A stretch of 64,000 bases of DNA from Diphasiastrum complanatum (GCA_029204225.1 CM055096.1:35039890-35103889); one strand, 5' to 3'; counted from the stretch's first letter, positions 33,418 through 45,904 are shown. Notes: generated from the letters alone by a model not told the origin. A program made the numbers and translations.

Positions 33418-34234
33418 ATAGATTGACGGGAAGGAGCGACGGTGGGAAAGAGGTAACTAGGGGAACTGTGGATGGGAAGTGGAGGTGCTGTGAGAAGGTA
33501 AGTAGGGCGTGCAGAATGGGTTTTAGGAGTGGCAAAAAGAGGACTTTTGGTATTTGGGTGTAACGAAGCGGAAGAGATGAAGAAATGCAAAGAAGGTGAC
33601 TGGCGGTTAAGGCGGGTGTCTGGATAGGGTAAAACAGTGGGATATGCAGAATAACTGGTGATGTTCAATAGTGTCATGGAAGCGTTCTGAGAGCTTGCAT
33701 GACACTACCCCTCAGCGTGAAAATATGAAAAATGAGGTGGTGCTCCTCTGGCGATCTGAGGTTGGGATATTGTCTGTGATGGCGCTCTTTGTGGAACTCA
33801 GATGAGGTTTGCTGAAAATGGGTGGGGATGGTGTAGACATTGTGATGGATGCACTGGATGAAAGAGCGCTAGAATCGTGGAGGGTGTTCGCAAAATTGCC
33901 AGAGTTTTCTTTTGTCAGGAGCTCCAAGGTTGCACTCACTGAGGTGAAAAAGTGTTTGAAATGGGAGGATTTATGGATGCCGTCGGGTCGGCGCGGTCGC
34001 GATGGGACGTGTGTGTAGCGTCGATCGAGATTTAAAGGGTGTGAAAAGCAAATTCTAAGCATGTGAAGATCAATTATTTCTAGTTTTATTTTGGTGTTCA
34101 AAAGCTCTTGCCAATTAGATGCAAAATAGATTGAATTGTGTGCTAGTTTTCTATCTATTAGATATAAGTGAAACCTTTGATGCTTTTTCAAAGTTTTAGT
34201 ATCCAAATGAGGTTCTTAGCCTTTGATTTTAACA
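33418..34234. other. Ser/Thr/Pro-rich frames, then a probable LTR end
   Basis: Minus-strand frames at 33402-33677 and 33712-34206 are rich in Ser, Thr and Pro and may be the decayed linker of family Y. The last bases, ...GATTTTAACA at 34234, are an LTR terminus because a primer-binding site follows. The LTR start could not be placed. Confidence 0.4.
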
Positions 34235-34620
34235 TGGTATCAGAGCCCAAATGCAACCATCAAGGCTCAAATACAAGGAAGAGAGAAGCAATTACAAGTT
34301 GATGATTGTTTACTTTTTATTGCCCTTATTACTACCTTAAGTTTGATGATGTTCCTTCAAGTGTGAATGAAACTGTAGCAACAAAAGAGTGATTTGATGT
34401 AATGAAAAGTGAGTATATGATGCATTGTTTGAGATACTTGTAAAATTATTAATCCTCCATCAAAGATACAAAATGTTACTATTTGCAAATGGGTCTTTAA
34501 GATCAAGCTTAATCAAGATGGTAGTGTGAACAATTATAAAACAAGACTAGTTGCCAAGGGATATGCTCAATTCAAGGGGATTGACTATGATGAAACACTT
34601 GATTTTGTCATAGTTTGTGG
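34235..34620 (+). pseudogene. Copia remnant: primer-binding site joined to a reverse-transcriptase piece
   Basis: TGGTATCAGAGCC lies at 34235-34247. About 220 bases later comes [20 protein letters not shown] then [18 protein letters not shown], the N-terminal part of Copia reverse transcriptase. Gag, protease and integrase are deleted between them. The homology fades after about 34610. Confidence 0.8.
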
Positions 34621-34876
34621 TGGTGATTTAATTAACTCACATGCTTTTAGTGATTTACTGCATTTGCAACATTTGTTAAAAAATGAAAATTTTCTTGGAA
34701 CATGAAGCCATACATCTATCTTCACCGACATTATCTCCAAAAAAATGGGAGTGAAGTCAAACTATGTCTATTCTTTTCACTTACTTGACCATAAATGAAA
34801 TTCTATTTTGGCTAAATAACAATCATTTGAAAGCATTTCAAGAATCAAGTTCATTCAGAATTGAAATAATCAATTT
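34621..34876. other. No gene recognised
   Basis: AT-rich sequence between the Copia remnant and the stop codon of the CACTA transposase. The transposon terminus is expected somewhere here or further left, but no CACTA end was found. Confidence 0.5.
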
Positions 34877-35658
34877 TTATTCAGTATTACAAGAATCAAT
34901 TTCATCAGCGACAACATCTTGCAATTCATCTCCTCTTAGATTATTTTCATCATCACTCTCACTTTCAAAAATTATTTCATCATCCTGACTATTAGAATTT
35001 CCGTTCTCAACATCTATGGAAGTGGGTGCTTCAAGTATGGTTTGACGATTTACTACATCTCTAGGTAGCTCAATCTCATAGTGAAAATGAAGGTTTTCCA
35101 TTTCATTCTCAACATTTGCACCCTCAAATACTCGTCATGAACGTGGTTCAACTTGAGCTACAAACCACCATATCTTGTTTAGTCGATCTGGTCGAAAAAA
35201 CACTTGCAAAAATCACTATTTTAGAACATATCGAAAACTCAAATACTGAAGTCACTTGCAATAAAATGAAAAACATTATAGCATAGCATGTGCACCTGCT
35301 CACAGTGACGAGGCAACACCAATGTGTCAAAGGACTCCATGCTCAATGTTTTTGATGAATCAATCGCAAAAAATCCACTTGGATCCGATTTTATGGTTGC
35401 ATTTGGCCCTCTACAAACTACCTTGAACCATTTCACATCAAATACAAAATGGTGTCCACTTTTACCAAATGACACATCATAAATATTTTGTATAGTTCCT
35501 ACATATTCTATGTCTCCTGAGATGGGATTCCGATCTCGTGCACTGCTTTGACTTTCTTGTTGGAAAGATGCTATTACACCACAATCGTGTGTGCGTCTCT
35601 TGTTATCAATCCTTTCAACACGAAAGTGAAAACCAAAAGCCCATATAGCATTATACAT
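34877..35658 (-). pseudogene. CACTA transposase C-terminal region, DUF4216 and acidic tail
   Basis: The frame 35658-35239 contains IEYVGTIQNIYDVSF, HFVFDVKWFKV, then SGFFAIDSSK and HCEQVHM. This is the pattern of DUF4216, which ends plant CACTA transposases. After an intron (about 35290-35200), a second part reads DRLNKIWWFVAQVEPRS, a broken codon, and an acidic tail (frame 35101-34877: EIIFESESDDENN and a terminal stop). The exact role of DUF4216 is unknown. One stop between the exons indicates decay or a mis-set splice border. Confidence 0.75.
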
Positions 35659-36079
35659 TTTGCACTACCACATGACAAACATGAATCTCATAAATAATCA
35701 CTGTGAATGAACATGGTGTTTCAAAATGATTAAACAAATATTGTTATAGACAAGAATGTTCTAATAATAAAGTATCTAAAGAATAATACCTTCCATTCGC
35801 ATCCTCTTGCAAAGTCCCATTCTGTGTTTGATATTTTTTGTCCCTCTTTTGTTGCTTTTTGTAGTGTGTCATGTCGTTGGCGCTTTGTAGACAAGGCCCT
35901 CTCTTTTTTCTCTTCTTCATATAGGTCTAACCATATCCATAACTCCACAATTATAAAGCATGCATGTAGAAATTTTTTCTCATTGGAAGGGTGCCAACCT
36001 ATGGACCTTTCCCATCCCTTGAGGTTTTTCACTAGTTACCTCTTTGGCTTCCTCAATCACGCCACAATAGTGGAGTAGA

Positions 36080-36851
36080 TGGATGTAGTTGGTGCAAAAT
36101 TTCAGTAACATAGAAGAGAGATTCATGTACTAACCATCCCTCTGACATGCTACCTTCAGGCCTTGTTTTTTGACGCACAAAATCTTTTAAGACTTTCATG
36201 TATCTTTACATAAAGAACATCCACCTAAAAAGTCACAAATGGTTAAAAATAAGTGTTTTATCTAATGAGTTCATGTATCAATTGATTTAGTTTAAATACA
36301 CATGCAAAAAATAATTTATGCACTTATACCTAGTGTGCATTGGACCAGCAATAGAAACTTCTTCAACCAATTGCACCACTAAATGCACTTGTGAGTCCAT
36401 GATGGAAGTCGGAAAATCTCTCTCAAACATGCACACAATCTCCACCATATCTTCATGTCTCTTCCGAAGATCCAGCTCACGGATTTTTTTTAAACACATC
36501 CATCTGCAACATATTCAATCCATTTTATGTCTATTTGAATTTCCAGTCAATAAATACTAAATAAAAAACTGCACCAAGTACATGTAAATACCTGACAATG
36601 ATTGATAGTTTGTATGTGGTTTCACAAATATCTTTTGACAAGAACCCACGAATTGACAATGGATAGATGAATTGAATCATCTTTAGCCAATCATGAGATT
36701 TGAGACCTTGCAACTTTCCATCCACTGTGAATGATGACCGTAGAGAATGGGCAACAGTTGGTGCTCTAATGTCATGAATAATGGAGCGCACATGGTTAAG
36801 CTCCTCCTTAGTGATGTGTCCAAGGTACTTTTGGAGCATGATCTTCACCAT
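36080..36851 (-). pseudogene. CACTA transposase DUF4218 region
   Basis: The frame 36851-36531 holds LQGLKSHDWLKMIQFIYPLSIRGFL; relatives have LKSHD and a similar P-IRG block. After an intron, 36499-36287 gives MCLKKIRELDLRKRH and FPTSIMDSQVHLVVQLVEE then IAGPMHTR. A third piece at about 36215-36090 continues with RPEGSMSEGWLV. The HL..L..E...GP...R and RPEGS blocks are hallmarks of DUF4218. Introns with GT-AG borders separate the pieces, as in plant CACTA genes. Confidence 0.8.
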
Positions 36852-36937
36852 CCTTTATCCAATATTCTTTTTTGGTGTTTGATTCTTTTAGATCGTGCCT
36901 TGCAACAACCTTGCAACAATGGTATCTTTTTCACCAA

Positions 36938-38810
36938 TCAAGTGTTTCCAAATAGATTCACCCACATTTTTAAATATGTGCATGGGATCAAGTAGGTGAT
37001 TAAAAGGTTATTCCAATATTCCAAACGATGAAATATAGATAATATTTTCATACCATTGATTGGCTTTGTTTGAGATTCCTCCCATAGTTTTTGCCAGTCT
37101 TTCACGGACATTTTCTTTGGAGGCGCATCTCTCTCAACTCTTCCTCCAAAACCTCTTCTATGACTGTCTCTGAATGGATGGCCTTCATGCAAGTATTTAC
37201 GATCATTTTCATAAACCACTTTTTTGAGACTAAAAGAGTATCTTCCCACAAGATTTGGCTCGCACAAAAAACAAGCATTTGTTCCAGCCGTTTGAAAGCC
37301 TGCCCAACAAATGGATACTATCAATCACTATTAAAAAAAGTATATGTCAAAGAATAATTATAGCCATTGTAGTATATCATGTAAATGTCAAGAATTACTA
37401 GTTGTATGTAACTGTAAACAAAATCCTATGTACACAAGATAGACATTGTTTGAATGATTACCTGAGCATTCACCTAATCCTGGATAGTCATGCATTATCC
37501 ACATTACAATGACATGTAGTGTAAAATCCCTCTCATGTAGGGGGCGTGAAATGTAATATGCTTTTATCCCCTTCCACAAATCTTCCAACTCGTCAATAAG
37601 CGGCTCAAGATACACATCCATGTTTAACCTTGCAACCTTGTGTTTTCCAGGAATTAAAAGTGCCAACATAATGTGTCTCTTTTTTGTACTCAACCAAGGA
37701 TGAATATTATAATTTACCAAGCAAACAGGGCAAATGGACCACGTAGTTGCTCGTACACCAAAGGGGTTCATACCATTTGTTGCAAGACCAAATCTCACAT
37801 TTTTTGACTCATTGGCAAAGCTTGGATACTCTTTGTTCATGTGTTTCCATGTAGGTGAATCTGAAGGTACTCTCATCATCCCATCCGTAGAGGTATGGTG
37901 TGCATGCCAGTCCATAAGTTGTACAAGAGATTTACAATGAAATAAACGTTGCAATCATGGAATTATTGGAAAATGTCATAAAACTTTGCATGGAATGGTT
38001 GCCCCTTGCAGATCATCTCTATATCGAGGAGTATCACAAATGGGACATTTCTTGAGTGATTCGTACCTTTGTCGATATAAAATACAATCTTTTGGACATG
38101 CATGATATTGCTTGTAGTCCATCCCGATGTTAGAAAGCATCTTTGTGCCTCATTTCTTGTCTCAGGCATGACATTCCCTTCTAGAAGAATTTTGTTTTTC
38201 AATAGTCTGTACATGACAAAAGAAGTCATTGTAAAAAAATTATCACTCGATGTCCAAATTGTAAATTTTGTTTCAAAGCAAAAATGACAAGTAGATGACA
38301 AAAAATTTACTCAAATAATGATGTGAGGCTTTGGTCACTCCATCTATATTTGGCTTGAAGATTTAATAGAAGTAGAGAAGTCGCCAAACGAGATGTCTTT
38401 GCTCCAGGATACAATGCGGTCTTTGATTCTTCTCGCAATTTATTTTCTTCTTTAGACAAAAGTGCCTCCTCATCTTGTTCATTGTGTCTAGCTGCACTAT
38501 TGTTCTTGTACATATCATCCAACATGTCTTCCATGACTTCAAATTCATCATTCATTGGAAGCTCATTTTCATCGTTGGAACTTGTTTGCAAAGAAGTAGA
38601 TCTAGATGAGCTAGATTCAGATGCATTAGTCTCTTGATTAATGCGCTCATCAATTTTTATAATCTCTTTTAAGCCTTGACGTAGATGACGAGGTAATTGT
38701 TTTATATGAGGATCGTTGTTTTGCATTAGTTGTCTACGTCGACCATTACGAGGATTATTGTCTCCAACACTAAATGAGGATGAAGAATCCTATATATTAA
38801 AATAACAAGA
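36938..38810 (-). pseudogene. TNP2 transposase catalytic region, minus-strand copy
   Basis: 38810-38307: Ser-rich and acidic linker (NASESSSSRSTSL, FEVMEDMLDDMY) then ALYPGAKTSRLATSLLLLNL and YRWSD. 38240-37963: LLKNKILLEGN and MHVQKIVFYI with a frameshift around the conserved Cys pair. 37954-37388: WHAHHTSTDGMMRVPSDSPT, FGLATNGMNPF, LVNYNIHPWLSTKK, MDVYLEPLIDELEDLWKG, MHDYPGLGECSG. 37324-36938: GFQTAGTNACFLCEPN, VYENDRKYL, GHPFRD. The order matches plant TNP2 proteins, and this copy keeps more intact frames than the plus-strand one. The enzyme would bind and cut the transposon ends in the nucleus. Confidence 0.88.
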
Positions 38811-38955
38811 AGTAGGTTGAAACAATGCTTGATAAACATTTCCTCCCAATACTTGATATATCTAAATGTTGCATATGAATATAAATTACCTCTTAGTTTA
38901 AAAAGTATGAACATACCAATGTATCTATCAGACAAATTTGTCTTTTCAACTTGTT
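38753..38955 (-). repeat. 203-bp direct repeat, left copy (CACTA sequence)
   Basis: Matches 42242-42444 along its full length (starts gattattgtctccaacact, ends tttcaacttgtt). It lies within the CACTA gene, in the intron and linker just upstream of the TNP2 exon. Confidence 0.9.
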
Positions 38956-40050
38956 GCAACCAAGTGAGAGATTGTCTACTTCCAATTATTCAATATGGAA
39001 GTTGAGGATGGAGTCCATCTTGATACTCCAAGATGTGATGGACATTGTACTTGGGATTGAGGAGGAGCCTCAAGTCCTTCAAGAAGTACAAAAATACAAG
39101 AAGAGAGCTAGGATGGCTCTCCACTACATTAAGATGAATGTCTGTAATGAGATATTGAGGGAGATTGGTGATTGTTCTACATCCAAGGAAGCTTGGGATT
39201 GTCTCAAGTCCATCTATGAGGCTAAGAACACCTCTAGGCTCCTCACTCTTAGAAATCAAATATTCCAAAGTAGTCAAAAGAGTGATGAGAGTGCATCTAG
39301 TTATGTTTTGAGAGTCAAGGATATTCATAGGGAGCTTGCATGTATTGGTGACTCAATCAATCAAAGTGAGCTAGTCCAAGTCATTCTCAATGGCTTGAGA
39401 GATGAATATGACAACCTTGTTCAATCCTATGTCATTAAGGAGGAGCTACCAAGTTTGGAGGCCCTTCAAAGTGTGCTTATTTCTGAAGAATCAAGACAAG
39501 AGTACAAACTCTTGAGGATGGACAAGCTATCACTCAATCATGATGATGGCAAAGTTCTATTTGCCAAGCACAAAGAGAGGAGTAAGAAGCAACACCATCA
39601 CTTCTCTAATGACAAAGCTAAAGACTAAGATGGAGAGGAGGAGGATACCTCTCATGCTTCTAATTCAAATCTCAAGAAGAAGAAGATCAAGTGTTTTTAT
39701 TGTGGCAAGAAAGGCCATTATGCCACCAAAAGCTTCAAGAAGAAGAATCAACTCAATCAAGCCACTATATTGCTAGTGATGGAGAAGGCTCTCTTATGGC
39801 ATCAAGCTTCTCCTCTTCCACCTTCAACAAGGATGACTCATGGTATATTGATAGTGGAGCATCTTCACATATGTGTGGCTCCAAGCACTTTTTTTCATCT
39901 ATTTTGCCTTATGATGGAGTCAAGAAGACCATATACTTTGCAAGTAAGCATGAGTGCAATATTGAAGGAGCAGGGATTATTCCCTTGAAGCTTGCATCTT
40001 CTAAAGATCTCTTTCTCAACAATGTTCTTTTTGTCCCAAAGCTTACAAAG
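38956..40050 (+). pseudogene. Copia gag-protease fragment (copy E)
   Basis: Begins a few codons after the expected gag start (PSERLSTSNYSIWKLRMES), fused to CACTA sequence at the shared bases ttgtt. The frame is open to 39628 with UBN2 motifs (HYIKMNVCNEILREIG, LRNQIFQSSQKSDES, LNGLRDEYDNLVQSY). It stops at a TAA, then resumes with the knuckle CFYCGKKGHYATKS, whose last Cys is lost. In another frame it continues through WYIDSGASSHMCGS at 39841 to VPKLTK. At 40051 an LTR begins abruptly. It is very similar to fragment A at 1-1462. Confidence 0.9.
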
Positions 40051-40752
40051 TGTGAAGAATTGAAAAAGATTATCTATGTTAGATATAGGGGTCTTATGTT
40101 TTTTACATCAAGCATCTAGGTGTAGGATGTTGATAGGAATAAATTTGGCATAGATGGTAATGCCACTATTGAGCCAAAATAGAGTAAGAGGCTAAACACG
40201 TGCCAATTAGAGTGTAGACAAGGGTAAAGCTTTTGTTTGATGAATTCCAAGAGGTCCAATAGGATTTAGAGGTGGAACCTTGTGAGGTCCAATAGGAAAT
40301 TGAGGTGTGCTTGAATATAGTCCAATAGAACTAAGAGGTGCATGGATCAATGGTCCAATAGGATCAAGAGGTGACAAAGTATAGTCCAATCATAGTTAAG
40401 CATAGTGGTAGCTCATGGATCTACTAGTATCATTGGATCTAATTGATTTGGTGATTTCATGGATTTTGTGAGTTATTGAATTTCTAGCTTTCTCTCTCTA
40501 CCCGAGAGCTCATGATGCTTTTTCTCTCTCTACCCGAGGAGAGCAGCTTGTTTTTACTTAGATTATTTTTTGAATACTTCCCACACGTGTGAGTGAGAGT
40601 TGGAAGTGATTAAATGCATGTAGTAGTGTGTTTTTGCCATAGAATCAAAGATAGATCTTGAATCTCAATCTAGTCTTGATCTTGGTGCATCTACACACCT
40701 TAGGAGATCACAAGTACATGTAGTGGACAATCCACACGTGTGAAATTCAACA
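40051..40752 (+). repeat. 5' LTR of element F (702 bp)
   Basis: TGTGAAGAATTG...AAATTCAACA, followed by the primer-binding site. It differs from the 3' LTR mainly by two small deletions (after tagatgg near 40157, and near 40434). Confidence 0.95.
40256..40390 (+). promoter_or_regulatory. CCAAT-box array in the 5' LTR, about 33-bp spacing
   Basis: GTCCAAT occurs with CCAAT at 40256, 40289, 40322, 40355 and 40386, spaced 33, 33, 33 and 31 bases, roughly three helical turns. CCAAT is the NF-Y recognition core. The array lies in the U3-like part of the LTR. A regulatory role is inferred. Confidence 0.5.
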
Positions 40753-40764
40753 TGGTATCAGAGC
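40753..40764 (+). other. Primer-binding site of element F
   Basis: TGGTATCAGAGC immediately after the LTR end CAACA. Confidence 0.95.
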
Positions 40765-41499
40765 CTAGCTAAGGTTACCATGCATTTTGATCCATCTAAG
40801 TGAAAAATTTTCATCAATCTTGAGCTAGAAGTTGTCAAGGCCCATTTTCCTAGCTATCTTGTTCAATCTTGGATCAAAGGAGATCAAAAGGACATTGATT
40901 GGGTCTGATTTGGTACTGTACGGAATCAGGTGCTCAGACACGTGTGAGGAACATCCAATTTCAGTTTGTAAGTTCTCTCTCATGCTTGATCCATTTATCT
41001 TGCTTGATAGCTTGTTTTGAAGCTATTTTTGTCTAGTTTTTTATGCGATCAGTTTCATTCCATTTGGCTGATCCAATTAAAAGTTATAAGCTTTTGAAGA
41101 GGGTTAGGTAGGGCACCTAGCTCTGGGTGGACACATTTGGTTTGGTCAAGAGATTGCTTGGTTGAACCAAAATCACAATTGTATGCTTGCCAATCTCATC
41201 TATATGTGATCTAGGCACTGTTTTGAGATCTTAGCCATTTTGTTTCATGCAATATCATTGTAGAGTCAAATTTGGTTTCTTAGAGTACTTCACATGTGCT
41301 AAGAGTGTTTGAGAAGTGGCACACCATTTTGTGAGAGAAAAGCTTATTGGAAGAGAAATCTATTTGGAGCATGTCAACTCCTACTCTTGTATTGCCGATC
41401 TACTCACCAAGCCTTTGAGCAAAAGTGCTTCCATCAAGCATAGATCTAATCTTGGAGTTATATCAAGATCAATGCTCAAATCTTCATAGATAATTTTTT

Positions 41500-41507
41500 A
41501 GGAGGAG
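41500..41507 (+). other. Polypurine tract of element F
   Basis: AGGAGGAG after a T run, directly before the LTR start TGTGAAG. Confidence 0.85.
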
Positions 41508-42241
41508 TGTGAAGAATTGAAAAAGATTATCTATGTTAGATATAGGGGTCTTATGTTTTTTGCATCAAGCATCTAGGTGTAGGATGTTGATAGGAATAAA
41601 TTTGGCATAGATGGCAAATTATGCATTTTCACTTGTAATGCCACTATTGAGACAAAATAGAGTAAGAGGCTAAACACGTGCCAATTAGAGTGTAGACAAG
41701 TGTAAAGCTTTTGTTTGATGAATTCCGAGAGGTCCAATAGGATTTAGAGGTGGAACCTTGTGAGGTCCAATAGGAAATTGAGGTTTGAATATAGTCCAAT
41801 AGAATTAAGAGGTGCAGGGATCAATGGTCCAATAAGATCAAGAGGCGACAAAGTATGGTCCAATCATAGTTAAGCATAGTGGTAGCTCGTGGATCTACTA
41901 GTATCATTGTACTCCTCATTTTGGATCTAATTGATTTGGTGATTTCATGGATTTTGTGAGTTATTGAATTTCTAGCTTTCTCTCTCTACCCGAGAGCTCA
42001 TGATGCTTTTTCTCTCTCTACCCAAGGAGAGCAGCTTGTTTTTACTTAGAGTATTTTTTGAATACTTCCCACACGTGTGAGTGAGAGTTGGAAGTGATTG
42101 AATGCATGTAGTAGTGTGTTTTTGCCATAGAATCAAAGATAGATCTTGAAACTCAATCTAGTCTTGATCTTGGTGCATCTATACACCTTAGGAGATCACA
42201 ATTTACATGTAGTGGACAATCCACACATGTGGAATTCAACA
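41508..42241 (+). repeat. 3' LTR of element F (734 bp), CCAAT array conserved
   Basis: Matches 40051-40752 with two extra short segments. CCAAT cores at 41734, 41767, 41796, 41829 and 41860 (spacings 33, 29, 33, 31). Confidence 0.95.
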
Positions 42242-42444
42242 GATTATTGTCTCCAACACTAAATGAGGATGAAGAATTCTATATATCAAAATAACAAGAA
42301 GTAGGTTGAAACAATGCTTGATAAACATTTCCTCCCAATACTTGATAGATCCAAATGTTGCATATGAATATAATATTTTTCTTAGTTTAAAAAGTATGAA
42401 CATACCAATGTATCTATTAGACAGATTTGTCTTTTCAACTTGTT
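42242..42444 (-). repeat. 203-bp direct repeat, right copy
   Basis: Begins exactly after the CA end of the element F 3' LTR and ends at ttgtt, after which ordinary CACTA sequence continues. It differs from the left copy at about a dozen positions by eye. Confidence 0.9.
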
Positions 42445-42653
42445 AACATTCAATGAACTCAAAGAATTACACGCTTCTACATATTTACATATTTATGAAT
42501 TTCACATTCATTAGCTTTCACTTATTATCTTATGTAAACATCTTGGCAAATGACGAATAATGCTCCTAACATTTGACATATTTAATGACACAAACCAAAT
42601 ACAATCAAGATGCATGGATTATACATCTCTACATATCAACAAAATTTAAATCT

Positions 42654-44389
42654 TCACATTGGACTTATTGTCTTTTGGAAACATTTGGGTATAGGACGGT
42701 TGAAACTATACTTGGTGAACAATTCCTCCCCAAACCTGATAGATCTAGTGGCACAGACCATTACATAAGTGCCCTTTACATTCCTAGTAAAATATTCTTC
42801 TTTTCCATTGGTGCGTTCTTCAAAATCATAATTCGTCAATAGAGGGTGGCCAATGGAACTATTTATATATGCAGCAATGGTTTCCATGCACATCTGGACG
42901 TCCATCAATGTATGTACGATTTGCCCTTGAGATGTTGTCTCCTTGCATGCGTTGCTCCTCTAAAGAACAAGCATTTGAACTCAAGCCATATACTTGCAAA
43001 TCCTCCATTGGTGATGACACAAAGCATGCCAATCACCCCAATTGTATTGAGGTCCCACTTTTAAGTGGCAAAAAAAAAAACACACTATTGTTGTGCATGA
43101 AAAAATGACTGATAGGAGTTATAGTATAAAAATATGGCTGGTTAAAATGCATCTAGCCATTCATAACTCAGAGTAACATTGCAAATACAAGTAAATAAAG
43201 CCTTAAAATGCATTGGAAAGGAAGCTTCTGCTTACTGCTAAGTATATTATGGATTTTTTGAAACATGTTACATGAAAGTATGAATCATGAGCTACTTTGG
43301 TCCCTTATGAAGGCTAATTATCGCCCAAAATGCTATTCTTTGGAGTGTTTGAGGACAGGACCTGCCTAAAAAAACTTATGTTTTGAAACACATATTGAAC
43401 GTGAGGATTTGAAAAACGGTTTATTAAGAAACTGCAATAAATTTGTACAGGTTCAAAAACAATAAATTGAGTCATTGTGCCAATGATAGTGGTGGATGCT
43501 GGTTATGCCAAGGAAAATCTGAGTGGTATCCTTGTTCAGTTTTTATCCCCTCTGAGTTCCTGATTTTTGGCCATCGTACACCTTTGAAGCTTGAAACTCA
43601 TCTTAGTTCTACTCCTAACATTGGAACACGTGAATTTTGATGCTTGTAACTAGCTTGTTCTGCTATATCAGTGTTTCTTTTACATCTACAAAATTGAAGT
43701 CCTAATACTGATGTAGTATGCCACTTTGGTTTTTTATAACTAACAGCATATGGCATCAATGTCACAACACTATTTAGAGGGACCTCAATACTACTCAATG
43801 CAAAAAGGCCCAAACCAGCATCAGGAAAGTGTTCACTAGGCATGATCATGTACATTCGACACCAATACATAAATGGTATTCTATTTAATGGTAATGGTGA
43901 TTGGAGTGGCCAACATGTATCTACTTCTAATGAAAGTTTTTACAAATGGTTGCAAGCTAGGTGGAAGGGGAAGGTCAGACAAAGAACCTAGAATGTCTTT
44001 TGACACATCAATAGTGCATAGTAATTTGCAATTATCTTTCAAACTAGTCATTATACATCCAATACATGTTCTCTTTTTTAAAGGGGTGGTCAAGTTTGTG
44101 GAATCCACGTGGAGTATCATGGAGGACTCATGTGCAACATCTAGGATAGGTGTGGTTGGGTAGTAAGAACGTTCTAGAGATTTGGAGACATGGATTGAAT
44201 CACAAGGCATTGAAGAACTAATCATATCATGCAAGGGGTCATCATCAACAAGAGCATCATCTAAGGCCAATGATGATCCAAAATCAATATTCATGTGATT
44301 TATCCTATCAATAATATTCTCGATCTCTCTTGCAACTCTTTTTCTTGAAACCAACTTATGTTCCTTCTTCTGCAAAAGTTAAAAATGTT
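42654..44389 (-). pseudogene. SET-domain gene or exon set of the minus-strand CACTA transposon
   Basis: An exon after a TTTGCAG acceptor (44389-43881) encodes a basic start, IDFGSSLALDDALVDDD and a Ser/Thr-rich stretch. In a shifted frame 43870-43598 reads SEHFPDAGLGLFALSSIEV then VVTLMPYAV, the classic first SET strands (G-x-GLFA...I). About 490 bases further on come NRTYIDGRPDVHGN, a 1-base shift, IAAYINSS (43000-42830), and then NYDFEE, KGTYVMVCATRSI and FGEELFTKYSFN, ending with a TGA at 42654. Both halves of a SET fold are thus present, with at least two frame changes that may be introns or damage. The usual NHS motif is YINSS here. The substrate is unknown; histone lysine is a family-based guess. 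Confidence 0.78.
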
Positions 44390-44396
44390 AGATGTA

Positions 44397-45080
<684 letters not shown>

Positions 45081-45790
45081 AAAAAATAAATAAAATTCAC
45101 TATGAAATTTCAATACAAGCACCTTGCTCTTGGGTAGAGAGAGAATTAGGGCTTGCTCTCGGGTAGAGAGAGAATAGACCAAAATGCTTCCAAGTCAAAA
45201 ATTGCATTCTCTCTCAAACAAAGTTGTATATACAAGGATCACGTACTTCAATATAGTAGTGGCTCGAGTTCTAGCATGAGGAATGTTCAAATTTGATTGG
45301 AATCCATGGACTCCACCTGTCATAATGATTGGACCTCAATATTGACACATCTCTCCATGAGTGGACCACATAGCTTGCACCTCTCAATTTGATTGGCCAA
45401 GTGATTTGCACCTCCAAACATGATTGGACCAGATATTTTGCACCTCTTAATATTATAAGCCTTATGATCTACACCTCGTAATGTGATTGGGCCAAATTTG
45501 ACATTGAGATGTGGATGTGGTTGCATATTACAATGTACGAATCCTTACATTTTGTGACACATGTCACCATCTCACTAGAAATTGAGTTGAAAGCCTTTTG
45601 AGCTTTCAAAATCATGGTGGTGGACATAAATCCAACCTCGTGATGGCATCTAGCAAGGAAACCAACTAATCTAATTTTACCATCTTTCACTTGTGCTGCA
45701 TAGTGGTAGTACAATTATCAAGACTTGGTCTCGTTGACGGTAGTCTTGTCTTGCAAGATTGATCCAAGAAAAAAGTATCTATATATATAG
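45081..45790 (-). repeat. LTR relic related to element F, minus orientation
   Basis: The sequence tctcgggtagagagagaat occurs twice in close variants near 45130-45175, mirroring the two tctctctctacccgag motifs of the element F LTR. ATTGG (CCAAT on the minus strand) occurs at 45296, 45328, 45392, 45423 and 45486, keeping a roughly 32-bp register. The ends were not resolved. Confidence 0.6.
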
Positions 45791-45904
45791 TAATTACTAT
45801 GATGAGATAACACACACATTTAGTTTTTCTTTAATACTCTGTCTTTCTGATTAGCTTGTGAGAGGTTGATATCTTATGTTTTCTGGTTGCATAACTACAC
45901 ATTT

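Larger units (their letters stand above)
40051..42241 (+). mobile_element. Internally deleted Copia element F with two LTRs
   Basis: 5' LTR 40051-40752, primer-binding site 40753-40764, leader, then a jump to the last codons of RNase H (HFVREKLIGREI, SCIADLLTKPLSK, about 41320-41490), polypurine tract 41500-41507, and 3' LTR 41508-42241. All of gag and most of pol are missing, leaving 755 bases inside. No matching 5-bp target duplication is seen at the outer borders (caaag against gatta), so the present borders arose by rearrangement. Confidence 0.9.

Noticed and set aside
33306-33563. Plus-strand Trp/Arg-rich repeat frame
   Set aside because: Shadow of the 24-bp minisatellite; the minus-strand Pro/Ser reading fits the adjoining family Y gene better.
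40046-42246. Target-site duplication around element F
   Set aside because: The five bases outside the two LTRs are caaag and gatta, which do not match.
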